A stretch of DNA of 12,685 nt from an uncultured Oscillospiraceae bacterium (GCA_900556765.1 USQH01000031.1:1-12685); one strand, 5' to 3'; positions 1 through 6,785 are shown, counted from the stretch's first letter. Translations and numbers: made by a program. The notes: generated by a model from the sequence alone, not told the origin.

Positions 1-1
1 C

Positions 2-91
2 GGCTACATCGTGGAGGAGGGCACCCCCGAAGAGGTCATCGACCACCCGAAACAACCACGTACCATCGACTTTTTGAGCAAGGTTCTGTAA
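2..91 (+). CDS. ABC transporter ATP-binding protein, C-terminal tail (5' partial)
   Basis: Only the last 29 codons are in the window. The frame starting at base 2 reads GYIVEEGTPEEVIDHPK..., ending FLSKVL and TAA at 89-91. The 'G.IVEEGTPEE(V/I)..HP....T..FL' ending is the usual C-terminus of polar-amino-acid import ATPases (GlnQ/HisP type), just after the H-loop region. It closely resembles the end of the complete ATPase at 2835-3593, so a second amino-acid ABC cassette probably lies left of the window. Walker motifs are outside the window. A strong hairpin terminator follows 8 bases after the stop, so this looks like the last gene of its operon. The family call is confident; the substrate cannot be told. 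Confidence 0.85.
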   Translation, partial: GYIVEEGTPEEVIDHPKQPRTIDFLSKVL

Positions 92-99
92 GGGACTGC

Positions 100-133
100 G
101 GCCTCTGGCGTAAAGCCGGAGGCCCTTTATTTA
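100..133 (+). terminator. Rho-independent terminator after the partial ABC ATPase
   Basis: A 10-bp stem (arms 100-109 and 115-124, one G-U pair) closes a 5-base GTAAA loop and is followed by the T-rich CTTTATTTA. It lies just after the stop codon of the partial ATPase and before the ribosome binding site of the next gene. This suggests the hydroxy-acid enzyme gene is either transcribed by readthrough or has a promoter I could not define. Confidence 0.88.
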
Positions 134-147
134 GAGGAGGCAAAATC

Positions 148-1161
148 ATGAATTGCGCAGAACTATTGCAGGCCGCCCGCGGGCAGATGGGTCCCTGCCG
201 CGTCTGCCCCGTGTGCAACGGCCGTGCCTGCGGCGGCAACATCCCCGGCCCCGGCGCCAAGGGCAGTGGCACCGTGGCCATCCGCAACTTTGACGCCTGG
301 CGCAATGTGCGGCTGAATATGGACACCATTCACGAGAATTTTACCCCCGATACCAGCTTGCAGCTGTTTGGGCGTACATTTAAATACCCATTTTTTGCCG
401 GGCCGGTGGGCGCGATGACGCTGCACTACGGCGACAAGTACAATGACATGGATTATAATGCCATCCTGGTCCCTGCCTGTGCGGCTGCGGGCATTGCCGC
501 CTTTACCGGTGACGGCACCAACCCCAAGGTGATGGAGGGGGCCACCGCGGCCATTGCGGCCAATGGCGGCTTCGGCATCCCCACGGTCAAGCCCTGGGAT
601 AACGCCACCGTTGCAAAGAAAATGTCGATGGCACGCGAGTCCGGCTGCTTTGCGCTGGCCATGGACATTGATGCAGCGGGATTGCCCTTTTTGCAGAACC
701 TGACCCCGCCGGCGGGCAGCAAGACCGTGGAGCAGCTGCAGGAGATCGCCCGGGAGGCGGGCGTTCCCTTTATTTTGAAGGGCATCATGACCGCCAAGGG
801 CGCCGAAAAGGCAGTGCAGGCCGGTGTGGCGGGCATCGTGGTGTCTAACCACGGCGGCCGCGTGTTGGACGATTGCCCAGCCACCGAGGAAGTGCTGCCG
901 GAGATCGTGGAAGCCGTGGCAGGCCGTGCCAAAGTGTTTGTGGATGGCGGCATCCGCACCGGCGGCGATGTGTTCAAGGCGCTGGCGCTGGGCGCAGACG
1001 CCGTGCTGGTTGCCCGCCCCTACGTTACGGCGGTGTATGGCGGCGGTGCCGAGGGCGTTGCCTGCCTGACCGAGAAGCTGGGGGCCGAGCTGGCTGACAC
1101 CATGCGGCTGTGCGGCGCGGCTGCACTTAAGGATATTTCCCGGGATATGGTACGGGTCTGA
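148..1161 (+). CDS. FMN-dependent alpha-hydroxy-acid dehydrogenase/oxidase family protein
   Basis: A 337-residue protein of the glycolate oxidase / L-lactate dehydrogenase (LldD-like) TIM-barrel family, which oxidises L-2-hydroxy acids to 2-keto acids using FMN. Visible family marks are the flavin-side lysine in ILKGIMT (K211), the catalytic His and substrate-binding Arg in SNHGGR (H235, R238), and the FMN-phosphate region VDGGIRTGGDVFKAL...VLVAR (about 265-290). The start is well supported by GAGGAGG at 134-140, 7 bases before ATG. It is shorter than the roughly 360-390 residues of classical members. The N-terminus carries four close cysteines (C17, C20, C23, C28 in CRVCPVCNGRAC), which classical glycolate oxidases lack. 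In an anaerobe it more likely passes electrons to another carrier than to O2 (inference). It lies between two amino-acid ABC cassettes; the substrate is unknown. Confidence 0.85.
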   Translation: MNCAELLQAARGQMGPCRVCPVCNGRACGGNIPGPGAKGSGTVAIRNFDAWRNVRLNMDTIHENFTPDTSLQLFGRTFKYPFFAGPVGAMTLHYGDKYNDMDYNAILVPACAAAGIAAFTGDGTNPKVMEGATAAIAANGGFGIPTVKPWDNATVAKKMSMARESGCFALAMDIDAAGLPFLQNLTPPAGSKTVEQLQEIAREAGVPFILKGIMTAKGAEKAVQAGVAGIVVSNHGGRVLDDCPATEEVLPEIVEAVAGRAKVFVDGGIRTGGDVFKALALGADAVLVARPYVTAVYGGGAEGVACLTEKLGAELADTMRLCGAAALKDISRDMVRV

Positions 1162-1201
1162 TTGCATTTTGGGCGCATTAACTGCCGATTTATCCGCCTT
1201 T

Positions 1202-1243
1202 TTGCATTTTAAACTTGCATAAAATTACAATTTGCGGTAAAAT
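1202..1243 (+). promoter_or_regulatory. Promoter of the ABC importer operon
   Basis: The best sigma-A-like match is TTGCAT (1215-1220), a 17-base spacer, then TAAAAT (1238-1243), which puts the transcription start near 1250. An overlapping alternative is TTGCAT (1202-1207), an 18-base spacer, then TACAAT (1226-1231). Both lie in an AT-rich gap and point at the lipoprotein gene. Confidence 0.6.
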
Positions 1244-1247
1244 TGTA
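1226..1247. promoter_or_regulatory. Inverted repeat over the -10 element (possible operator)
   Basis: A perfect 8-bp inverted repeat, TACAATTT / AAATTGTA, has a 6-base centre and overlaps both candidate -10 elements of the importer promoter. Its position fits a repressor site. The AT-rich sequence makes chance symmetry possible, and no regulator gene is nearby. Confidence 0.35.
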
Positions 1248-1251
1248 GCAT

Positions 1252-1289
1252 ACGCTTGCTTTATCACCCTGAATCGATAAAGCAAGCGT
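1252..1289 (+). promoter_or_regulatory. Perfect 14-bp hairpin at the 5' end of the importer mRNA
   Basis: The arms at 1252-1265 (ACGCTTGCTTTATC) and 1276-1289 are perfect reverse complements around a 10-base loop. With the predicted start near 1250, the transcript would begin almost directly with this hairpin. It is not followed by a T-run (next bases GAGAGGGAAC), so it does not look like a terminator. A 5' stabilising stem-loop or a large operator are both possible. The ribosome binding site at 1315-1322 is outside the stem. Confidence 0.6.
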
Positions 1290-1329
1290 GAGAGGGAACT
1301 GTGCAAAGTATTTTGAGGAGGTCACAACT

Positions 1330-2163
1330 ATGAAAAAACTCATCAGCATGGCGCTGGCTGCCGGTATGGCGGTCAGCCTGGCCGCTTGCGGCGGTGCCGC
1401 TTCGTCGTCTGCCCCGGCAGCCGATTCCGCCGCGGCTTCCACCACCGAGGCCGCTGCCGACAGCGACCTGGCCTACATCCAGGGTAAGGGCAAGATGACC
1501 ATCGGTTACACCGTATACGAGCCGATGAACTACACAGACGCCGACGGCAACTTTACCGGCTTTGACACCGAGCTGGCCACCGCCGTCTGTGAAAAGCTGG
1601 GTGTGGAGCCGGACTTTGTGGAGATCAACTGGGATACCAAGATCGTCGAGCTGGACGCCAAGAGCATCGACTGCATCTGGAACGGCATGACCCTGACCGA
1701 TGACATCATGGCCAACACCGCCTGCACGAAGGCCTATGCCAAGAACGCGCAGGTCGTCGTGATGAAGTCCGACGCTGACTACAGCTCCACTGCTGACCTG
1801 GTGGGCAAGACCGTGGTAGCCGAGGCTGGTTCTGCCGGCGAGAGCGCCATCCAGGATGACGAGAGCCTGTCCCAGGCTGACTACGTGAGCAAGAGCGTCC
1901 AGACCGATTGCCTGATGGAAGTAGCCGCCGGCACCGCCGACGCCGCCGTGCTGGATCTGACCCTGGCTACCGCCATGATCGGTGAGGGCACCGATTACGC
2001 CAACCTGGCCATCAAGGACGAGCTGAACGCCGAGGAATACGGTGTGGCTTTCCGTAAGGGCAGCGATGTAGCCGAGGCTGTCAACGCTGCGTTTGACGAA
2101 TTGAAAGCTGACGGTACCATGCAGAAATTGGCTGACAAGTACAGCCTGACCCTGGCCGAGTGA
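1330..2163 (+). CDS. Amino-acid-type ABC transporter substrate-binding lipoprotein
   Basis: A 277-residue periplasmic-binding-protein family 3 (SBP_bac_3) member that captures a ligand outside the cell for the permease and ATPase encoded next. The start at 1330 follows GAGGAGGT (1315-1322) by 7 bases; an upstream ATG at 1288 lies inside the hairpin and is not used. The N-terminus is a lipoprotein signal: MKK, a hydrophobic stretch, then lipobox LAAC with acylated Cys20, followed by an Ala/Ser linker to about residue 47. The mature domain begins near GKMTIGYTVYEPMNY, with GFDTELATAVCEKLG, IWNGMTLTDD and ADAAVLDLTLA as recognisable elements. The arginine found in the 'M(S/T)ITxxR' segment of classical amino-acid binders is not seen (MTLTDDIMANT), so the ligand may differ from a plain alpha-amino acid. 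All 11 isoleucines use ATC, which sets this gene apart from those right of about 3 kb. Confidence 0.9.
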   Translation: MKKLISMALAAGMAVSLAACGGAASSSAPAADSAAASTTEAAADSDLAYIQGKGKMTIGYTVYEPMNYTDADGNFTGFDTELATAVCEKLGVEPDFVEINWDTKIVELDAKSIDCIWNGMTLTDDIMANTACTKAYAKNAQVVVMKSDADYSSTADLVGKTVVAEAGSAGESAIQDDESLSQADYVSKSVQTDCLMEVAAGTADAAVLDLTLATAMIGEGTDYANLAIKDELNAEEYGVAFRKGSDVAEAVNAAFDELKADGTMQKLADKYSLTLAE

Positions 2164-2822
2164 TGGGCGAGGCGGCTGTTATTTGGGGGCGCCTGACCGA
2201 ATCTTTCTGGCTGAACTGCCAGCTGTTCGGGCTGACGCTGCTGTTTGCGATCCCGCTGGGCCTGGTGGTGGCGTTCGGCTCGATGAGCCGTTTTGCCCCG
2301 CTGCGCGGCGTGGTAAAAACCTTTGTCTGGGCGATCCGCGGCACACCGCTGATGCTGCAGATTCTGGTCATCTACTTAGGCCCCGGCCTGATGGGCTTTA
2401 CCAACCCGTGGCCATCGGGCAGTAGCGGCCGTCTGGTGGCGGCTGTGGTGGCCTTTGCCATCAACTACGCCTGCTATTTCTCGGAAATTTACCGCGGCGG
2501 CATTGAGGCTGTGCCCAAGGGCCAGACCGAGGCCGGGCAGGTGCTGGGCATGACCCGCAGCCAGATCTTTTTCAAGGTCACGCTGCTGCAGGTGGTCAAG
2601 CGCATTTTGCCGCCCATGGGCAACGAGATCATCACCCTGGTCAAGGATACCTCCCTGGCCAACGTCATCGCTAACAAGGACATCATCATGATGGCCAAGG
2701 AGTACAGTGCCAAGGGCCTGATCTGGCCGCTGTTCTCCACGGCTGTATTCTTCCTGATATTTGTTGGCGTACTGACGCTATTTTTTGGCTGGCTGGAAAA
2801 ACGGCTGGACTATTTCCGCTAA
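2163..2822 (+). CDS. Amino-acid-type ABC transporter permease
   Basis: A 219-residue inner-membrane permease of the HisM/GlnP/GltK group, which forms the translocation path with the lipoprotein and ATPase around it. The sequence has several hydrophobic spans (for example LFGLTLLFAIPLGLVVAFG, the stretch after GRLVAAVV, and WPLFSTAVFFLIFVGVLTLFF). IRGTPLMLQI is the family's conserved 'RGTPLLVQL' motif. EAGQVLGMTRSQIFFKV...LPPMGNEIITLVKDTSL is the EAA-loop region that contacts the ATPase. The ATG at 2163 shares its first base with the lipoprotein stop (TGATG), and a GTG at 2160 would add one residue; either way translation looks coupled. Its only ATA codon is its last isoleucine, near 2757, close to where codon use changes. 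Confidence 0.9.
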   Translation: MGEAAVIWGRLTESFWLNCQLFGLTLLFAIPLGLVVAFGSMSRFAPLRGVVKTFVWAIRGTPLMLQILVIYLGPGLMGFTNPWPSGSSGRLVAAVVAFAINYACYFSEIYRGGIEAVPKGQTEAGQVLGMTRSQIFFKVTLLQVVKRILPPMGNEIITLVKDTSLANVIANKDIIMMAKEYSAKGLIWPLFSTAVFFLIFVGVLTLFFGWLEKRLDYFR

Positions 2823-2834
2823 GGGGGCACGGCT

Positions 2835-3593
2835 ATGGCATTGTTGGAAGTTGCCGGTATCGGCAAAAGCTTCGGCAGCACCGCCGTGCTGCGGGATATT
2901 TCGTTTGACTTGCAAAAAGGCGAGGCGCTGGCCATTATCGGGTCCTCCGGCTCCGGTAAAACAACGTTGCTGCGCTGTTTGAACTTTTTGGAGACTGCCG
3001 ACCGCGGCGAAATATTTGTTAACGGCGAAAAAATATTCGACGCCGCCGAGGCGAAACGCTACTCTGACTCGCAGGTGCGTAAAATGCGTCTGCATTTCGG
3101 GTTGATATTTCAGCAGTTTAACCTTTTTCCGCAGTATACCGCTCTCAAAAACGTTATGCTGGCGCAGGAACTGCTCGGCACCGGAACGAAGGAGCAGATC
3201 GAGTCGAAATCACGCGGTCTGCTTGATATGGTCGGGCTTTCCGATCGCCTGGACAACTACCCGTGTCAGCTTTCGGGCGGCCAGCAGCAGCGAGTAGCCA
3301 TTGCGCGCGCTCTTGCTCTTTCTCCCGATATACTGTGCTTTGACGAGCCGACCAGCGCGCTCGATCCCGAGCTGACCGGAGAAGTGCTGAAAGCTATCAA
3401 GGGGCTCAAAAACAGCGACCGCACCATGGTCATTGTTACGCACGAAATGAATTTTGCGCGCAACGTCGCCGACAAGATCATATACATGGCTGACGGCGTG
3501 ATAGAGGAAATGGGCACACCGGAGGATATCTTCGACCATCCGAACAGCGCAAAGACCGCCGCGTTTCTGCACAGCGGCAGCGCGGAGCTGTAA
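2835..3593 (+). CDS. Amino-acid-type ABC transporter ATP-binding protein
   Basis: A 252-residue cytoplasmic ATPase of the GlnQ/HisP group that powers the importer. All core motifs are present: Walker A GSSGSGKT (36-43), Q-loop FQQFN (92-96), ABC signature LSGGQQQR (146-153), Walker B ILCFDEP (166-172), D-loop SALD (174-177) and H-loop THE (H203). GGGGG at 2823-2827 precedes the ATG by 7 bases, and the gene follows the permease by 12 bases. The protein is full length and intact, but its codon use changes inside the gene. Up to residue 59 it reads like the genes to the left; from I60 on, six isoleucines are ATA (residues 60, 67, 91, 166, 216, 223), as in the genes to the right. A bidirectional terminator follows. 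Confidence 0.93.
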   Translation: MALLEVAGIGKSFGSTAVLRDISFDLQKGEALAIIGSSGSGKTTLLRCLNFLETADRGEIFVNGEKIFDAAEAKRYSDSQVRKMRLHFGLIFQQFNLFPQYTALKNVMLAQELLGTGTKEQIESKSRGLLDMVGLSDRLDNYPCQLSGGQQQRVAIARALALSPDILCFDEPTSALDPELTGEVLKAIKGLKNSDRTMVIVTHEMNFARNVADKIIYMADGVIEEMGTPEDIFDHPNSAKTAAFLHSGSAEL

Positions 3594-3633
3594 ACGGCTT
3601 TTTTACAGAATTACCTTCATAAATGACAAAAAC

Positions 3634-3665
3634 AACGGGCATCCTTGTGAAAAAGGATGCCCGTT
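3634..3665. terminator. Bidirectional terminator between the ABC operon and argH
   Basis: A perfect 13-bp stem (arms 3634-3646 and 3653-3665) has a 6-base GTGAAA loop. On the plus strand it runs into TTCGTTTTG. On the minus strand it is followed by GTTTTTGTC. It lies between two convergent genes, 40 bases after the ATPase stop and 34 bases past the argH stop, so it can end both transcripts. Confidence 0.92.
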
Positions 3666-3699
3666 TTCGTTTTGTAATATGGTGTTTTGTTGTCCGAAT

Positions 3700-5076
3700 T
3701 TATTTATTCAGGAAATATGTAATGTATTGCAACTGTTTTTCGACCGAGTCGGGGCCTGTTCCTCCGGCGGAAATGCGCTTAGCAACGCAGGTTTCGAGTG
3801 ATATTTCGTCGTACAGATCGGTCTCAAACATATCGCTGAACTGTTTGTAGCTTTCCAAAGGCATATTATCCAACACACAGCCGTTTTCGATGCAGTATGC
3901 GACGATTTGTCCCACGATCTTGTATGCACTGCGGAATGGCATACCCTTTTTGGTCAGGTAGTCGGCAAGATCGGTCGCGTTGATAAAGCCCTTTGACGCG
4001 GCGGCGTACATATTGTCGGTCAGCACGCGCATTGTAGCTATCATCGGAGCGAAAACGCCGAGGCAAGCCTTGACCGTTTCCACGCTGTCGAATATAGCCT
4101 CTTTGTCTTCCTGCATATCCTTGTTGTAGGCGAGCGGCAGCCCCTTAAGCATGGTCAGTGTTGCCATCAGATTGCCGTAAACGCGGCCTGTTTTTCCGCG
4201 GACAAGCTCAGCCATATCTGAATTTTTCTTCTGCGGCATGATGCTTGAGCCGGTAGTGAAGCTGTCGTCCAGTTCGACGAAACGGAATTCCCAGCTTGAC
4301 CACAGAATGATCTCCTCGCTCAGCCGCGACAGGTGCATCATGACGGTTGCGAAATCGCTCATCAGCTCGATGCAGAAATCGCGGTCGGATACACCGTCAA
4401 TGCTGTTTAGTGTTATGCCGTCAAAGCCAAGCTCGGCAGCGGTGAAGTCGCGGTCGGTCGCATATGTTGTGCCGGCGAGGGCACACGAGCCGAGCGGACA
4501 GTAGTTCATCCGCTTTACAGCATCGCTCAGCCGATCGCAGTCGCGCGTGAACATCATCGCGTAGGCGAGCAGATGGTGGGCAAAGGTTATCGGCTGTGCG
4601 CGCTGCAAATGGGTATAACCCGGCATAATAGTCGACTTGTTTTCGGCCGCCTTGTTGCGTATGGCGGCGATAAGCTCGTGCAGCAGCGTTTGTATCTCGC
4701 CGGTACATTCGCGCAGATAAAGGCGAATGTCCAAAGCGACCTGATCGTTACGGCTGCGCGCGGTATGCAGCCGCTTTCCAGCGTCGCCGATGCGCGCCGT
4801 CAGCTCCGACTCGACGAACATATGGATGTCCTCCGCATTCATATCGATTTGCAGCTTGCCGCTTTCGATATCGCTTAAAATGGATGCCAGTCCGTCGGTT
4901 ATCTTGTCCTTTTCGTCGGGCGAAATGATGCCCTGACGAGCAAGCATGGCGGCGTGAACGATCGAGCCGGTTATATCCTGCCGATACATTTTGCTGTCAA
5001 AGCGGATAGACGAATTAAAATCGTCCGCCTGCTTGTCAAGCGCCTTCGAAAATCTGCCTGCCCACATTTTATCCAT
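3700..5076 (-). CDS. argH: Argininosuccinate lyase
   Basis: A 458-residue cytoplasmic homotetrameric enzyme of the fumarase/aspartase superfamily that splits argininosuccinate into arginine and fumarate, the last step of arginine synthesis. Length is typical. Visible signatures are MWAGRFSKALD at the N-terminus, TARSRNDQVALD (105-116), GYTHLQRAQP (153-162, with the catalytic-region His156) and the flexible-loop signature GSSIMPQKKN (276-285), which carries the catalytic serine. The start ATG at 5076 is 13 bases from the argG stop. A weak AGTAGG ribosome binding site overlaps that stop, so translation after argG is probably coupled. It is the second gene of an argG-argH operon and ends at the shared terminator at 3634-3665. 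No missing catalytic residue is evident. Confidence 0.97.
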   Translation of the reverse strand: MDKMWAGRFSKALDKQADDFNSSIRFDSKMYRQDITGSIVHAAMLARQGIISPDEKDKITDGLASILSDIESGKLQIDMNAEDIHMFVESELTARIGDAGKRLHTARSRNDQVALDIRLYLRECTGEIQTLLHELIAAIRNKAAENKSTIMPGYTHLQRAQPITFAHHLLAYAMMFTRDCDRLSDAVKRMNYCPLGSCALAGTTYATDRDFTAAELGFDGITLNSIDGVSDRDFCIELMSDFATVMMHLSRLSEEIILWSSWEFRFVELDDSFTTGSSIMPQKKNSDMAELVRGKTGRVYGNLMATLTMLKGLPLAYNKDMQEDKEAIFDSVETVKACLGVFAPMIATMRVLTDNMYAAASKGFINATDLADYLTKKGMPFRSAYKIVGQIVAYCIENGCVLDNMPLESYKQFSDMFETDLYDEISLETCVAKRISAGGTGPDSVEKQLQYITYFLNK

Positions 5077-5089
5077 AAGAAATACCTAC

Positions 5090-6319
5090 TTACTTAATGT
5101 TATTTTTCGCTTTCATTTTTGCGTTGACCTTGATGGGCAGACCGTAAAGATTGATGAAGCCTGCCGAATCTGCCTGATTGTACACGTCGTCCTCGTCAAA
5201 TGTCGCGATCTCGGGGTCATAGAGTGAGTAGGGCGAGGTGACGCCGGCGTTTATCATGTTGCCCTTGTAGAGCTTGAGAGTAACGTCGCCGGTGACCGTT
5301 TTCTGTGTCTGGCGAACAAATGCAAGAATGGCGTCGGTCAGCGGGCTGAACCACTGAGCGTTATAGACCATTTCGCCCAGCTTCTGCGCTACGAGCGACT
5401 TGTAGTGAGCGGTCTCCTTATCAAGGCAAATGGTCTCCAGCACGTTGTGCGCCTTGTAGAGGATAGCTCCTCCGGGAGTCTCGTAAACGCCGCGGCATTT
5501 CATGCCGACAAGACGGTTTTCGACGATGTCGAGCAGTCCGATTCCGTTTTCGCCACCGAGCTTGTTGAGGGTGGCGACCAGTTCGGTTGCGTTCATCTGC
5601 TTGCCGTCGACAGCGGTCGGGATGCCTTGCTCAAAATGGATTTTTACATAGGTCGGCTTGTCGGGAGCCATTTCGGGCGAAACACCCATTTCGAGGAAGC
5701 CTTTTTTATTGTACAGCGGCTCATTCGCCGGATCCTCAAGATCGAGTCCCTCGTGCGACAGATGCCAAATGTTTTTGTCCTTTGAGTAGTTGGTCTCGCG
5801 GTTTATCTTCAGCGGAATGTTGTGCGCCTCGGCATAGTCGATTTCCTCGCTGCGGGATTTGATATTCCACTCTCTCCACGGCGCAATGATTGGCATATCG
5901 GGCGCAAACGCCTTTATCGCAAGCTCAAAACGCACCTGATCGTTGCCCTTTCCGGTACAGCCGTGGCAGATGGCGTCGGCGCCCTCGGCGATAGCGATCT
6001 CGGCAATGCGCTTTGCGATCGGGGGACGGGCGAAAGCAGTTCCGAGCATATAGTCCTCGTACAGCGCGCCTGCCTGAACGCAGGGGAAAACGTAGTCGGT
6101 GAGAAATTCCTCGGTCAGATCCTCGATATACAGCTTGGACGCGCCGGTCTTAAGTGCCTTTTCCTCAAGTCCCTCCAGCTCGTCTGCCTGACCGACATTG
6201 CCGGAAACGGCAATGACCTCGCAGTTGTTGTAGTTCTCCTTGAGCCACGGGATGATGATCGAGGTGTCCAGACCGCCGGAATATGCGAGAACGACCTTTT
6301 TAATGTCTTTTTTATTCAT
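5090..6319 (-). CDS. argG: Argininosuccinate synthase
   Basis: A 409-residue enzyme that joins citrulline and aspartate, using ATP, to form argininosuccinate. It supplies the substrate for argH just downstream. The N-terminal ATP-pyrophosphatase motif AYSGGLDTS is at residues 12-20, and HGCTGKGNDQVRFE (119-132) is the family's second signature. Length fits bacterial ArgG (about 400). The frame is open further upstream, to an ATG at 6361. The ATG at 6319 is chosen because GGAGG lies 8 bases before it and the family's conserved sequence starts here; the upstream ATG would fall in the -10 promoter element. Control by an arginine repressor is suggested by palindromes on both sides of the promoter. 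Confidence 0.97.
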   Translation of the reverse strand: MNKKDIKKVVLAYSGGLDTSIIIPWLKENYNNCEVIAVSGNVGQADELEGLEEKALKTGASKLYIEDLTEEFLTDYVFPCVQAGALYEDYMLGTAFARPPIAKRIAEIAIAEGADAICHGCTGKGNDQVRFELAIKAFAPDMPIIAPWREWNIKSRSEEIDYAEAHNIPLKINRETNYSKDKNIWHLSHEGLDLEDPANEPLYNKKGFLEMGVSPEMAPDKPTYVKIHFEQGIPTAVDGKQMNATELVATLNKLGGENGIGLLDIVENRLVGMKCRGVYETPGGAILYKAHNVLETICLDKETAHYKSLVAQKLGEMVYNAQWFSPLTDAILAFVRQTQKTVTGDVTLKLYKGNMINAGVTSPYSLYDPEIATFDEDDVYNQADSAGFINLYGLPIKVNAKMKAKNNIK

Positions 6320-6335
6320 GGTGAATGCCTCCGTT

Positions 6336-6391
6336 TGCATATTTATTCGTTTGTTATGCAATTATAATAGCACAAAGTGTATAAATATGCA
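6336..6391 (-). promoter_or_regulatory. argGH promoter with two flanking ARG-box-like palindromes
   Basis: On the minus strand a TATAAT -10 element lies at 6361-6366, about 45 bases before the argG start. No good -35 is seen at 17 bases (TTGCAT lies 20 bases upstream). Two sites fit the ArgR/AhrC half-site pattern TGNAT-N4-ATNCA. TGTATAAATATGCA (6378-6391) is an exact match and TGCATATTTATTCG (6336-6349) has one mismatch. Their centres are 42 bp apart, about four helical turns, and the -10 sits midway. A third, looser palindrome (TGCAATTATAATAGCA, 6357-6372) covers the -10 itself. The pattern fits arginine-dependent repression; no argR gene is in the window. Confidence 0.6.
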
Positions 6392-6785
6392 ATAGCAAAA
6401 TGACATTTTCTTTATTTTTGTTAACAAAATACAGCTTAATTGCACTCTTTATGCACTATTTAGGGCAGTTTTACCGTACATATGCAAAACACCTGTGTAT
6501 AAATGCATATAAAATACATTTGCAGGGGCGACCGACAGTCGCCCCTGCAATCTGATGACGGTATAAATTTCGGCTTTGCGCCCGATTTTCGGGTGTGGTT
6601 TTCGGCACAAATTTTGTTCGGCATTGTACTCGAATCTTAATTTATGCACCGAGATAATTTTTTGCACGGTATAATGTACGATTTCGTAAGTGAATCGGTG
6701 CGTGTAACATAAGGGGATGCGCGGTTTAGTGAGCGAATGGGTGTGCGTAAGTTGATGTGCGGTTTCCGCCACGGTTCGCCGTCGA
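6392..6785. other. Intergenic region between argG promoter and MATE gene
   Basis: A gap of almost 400 bases, AT-rich on the left (6392-6520). It holds the 31-bp palindrome described separately and a partial echo of the ARG-like site (TGTATAAATGCA at 6496-6507). A TATAAT at 6670-6675 on the plus strand has no matching -35 and no downstream gene in the right direction. Minus-strand reading frames here have no ribosome binding site or recognisable sequence. I see no clear terminator for the MATE gene. Confidence 0.5.
6520..6550. repeat. 31-bp palindromic element, possibly a dispersed repeat
   Basis: A perfect 13-bp inverted repeat with arms TTGCAGGGGCGAC (6520-6532) and GTCGCCCCTGCAA (6538-6550) and a CGACA loop. 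The plus strand has no T-run after it. On the minus strand it is followed by ATGTATTTT, so it could end MATE transcription weakly. The 'GCAGGGGCGA...TCGCCCCTGC' form resembles short palindromes scattered between genes in many Firmicute and cyanobacterial genomes (from memory). A GC-rich palindrome inside AT-rich DNA fits an inserted repeat unit. Confidence 0.6.

Noticed and set aside
163..1167. Long antisense open frame (334 codons) opposite the hydroxy-acid enzyme
   Set aside because: It is a shadow of the GC-rich sense gene: His/Gly/Ala-rich, low-complexity translation, no ribosome binding site and no family motif.
1171..1203. Possible terminator after the hydroxy-acid enzyme gene (GGCG ... 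CGCC then TTTTT)
   Set aside because: Only a 4-bp stem with a loop of about 19 bases; too weak to call despite the T-run.
5822..6367. Plus-strand open frame of 181 codons opposite argG
   Set aside because: It lies wholly antisense to a clear argG, with no ribosome binding site and no recognisable sequence.
6661..6675. TATAAT on the plus strand as a possible promoter
   Set aside because: No -35 at a usable distance and no plus-strand gene downstream.
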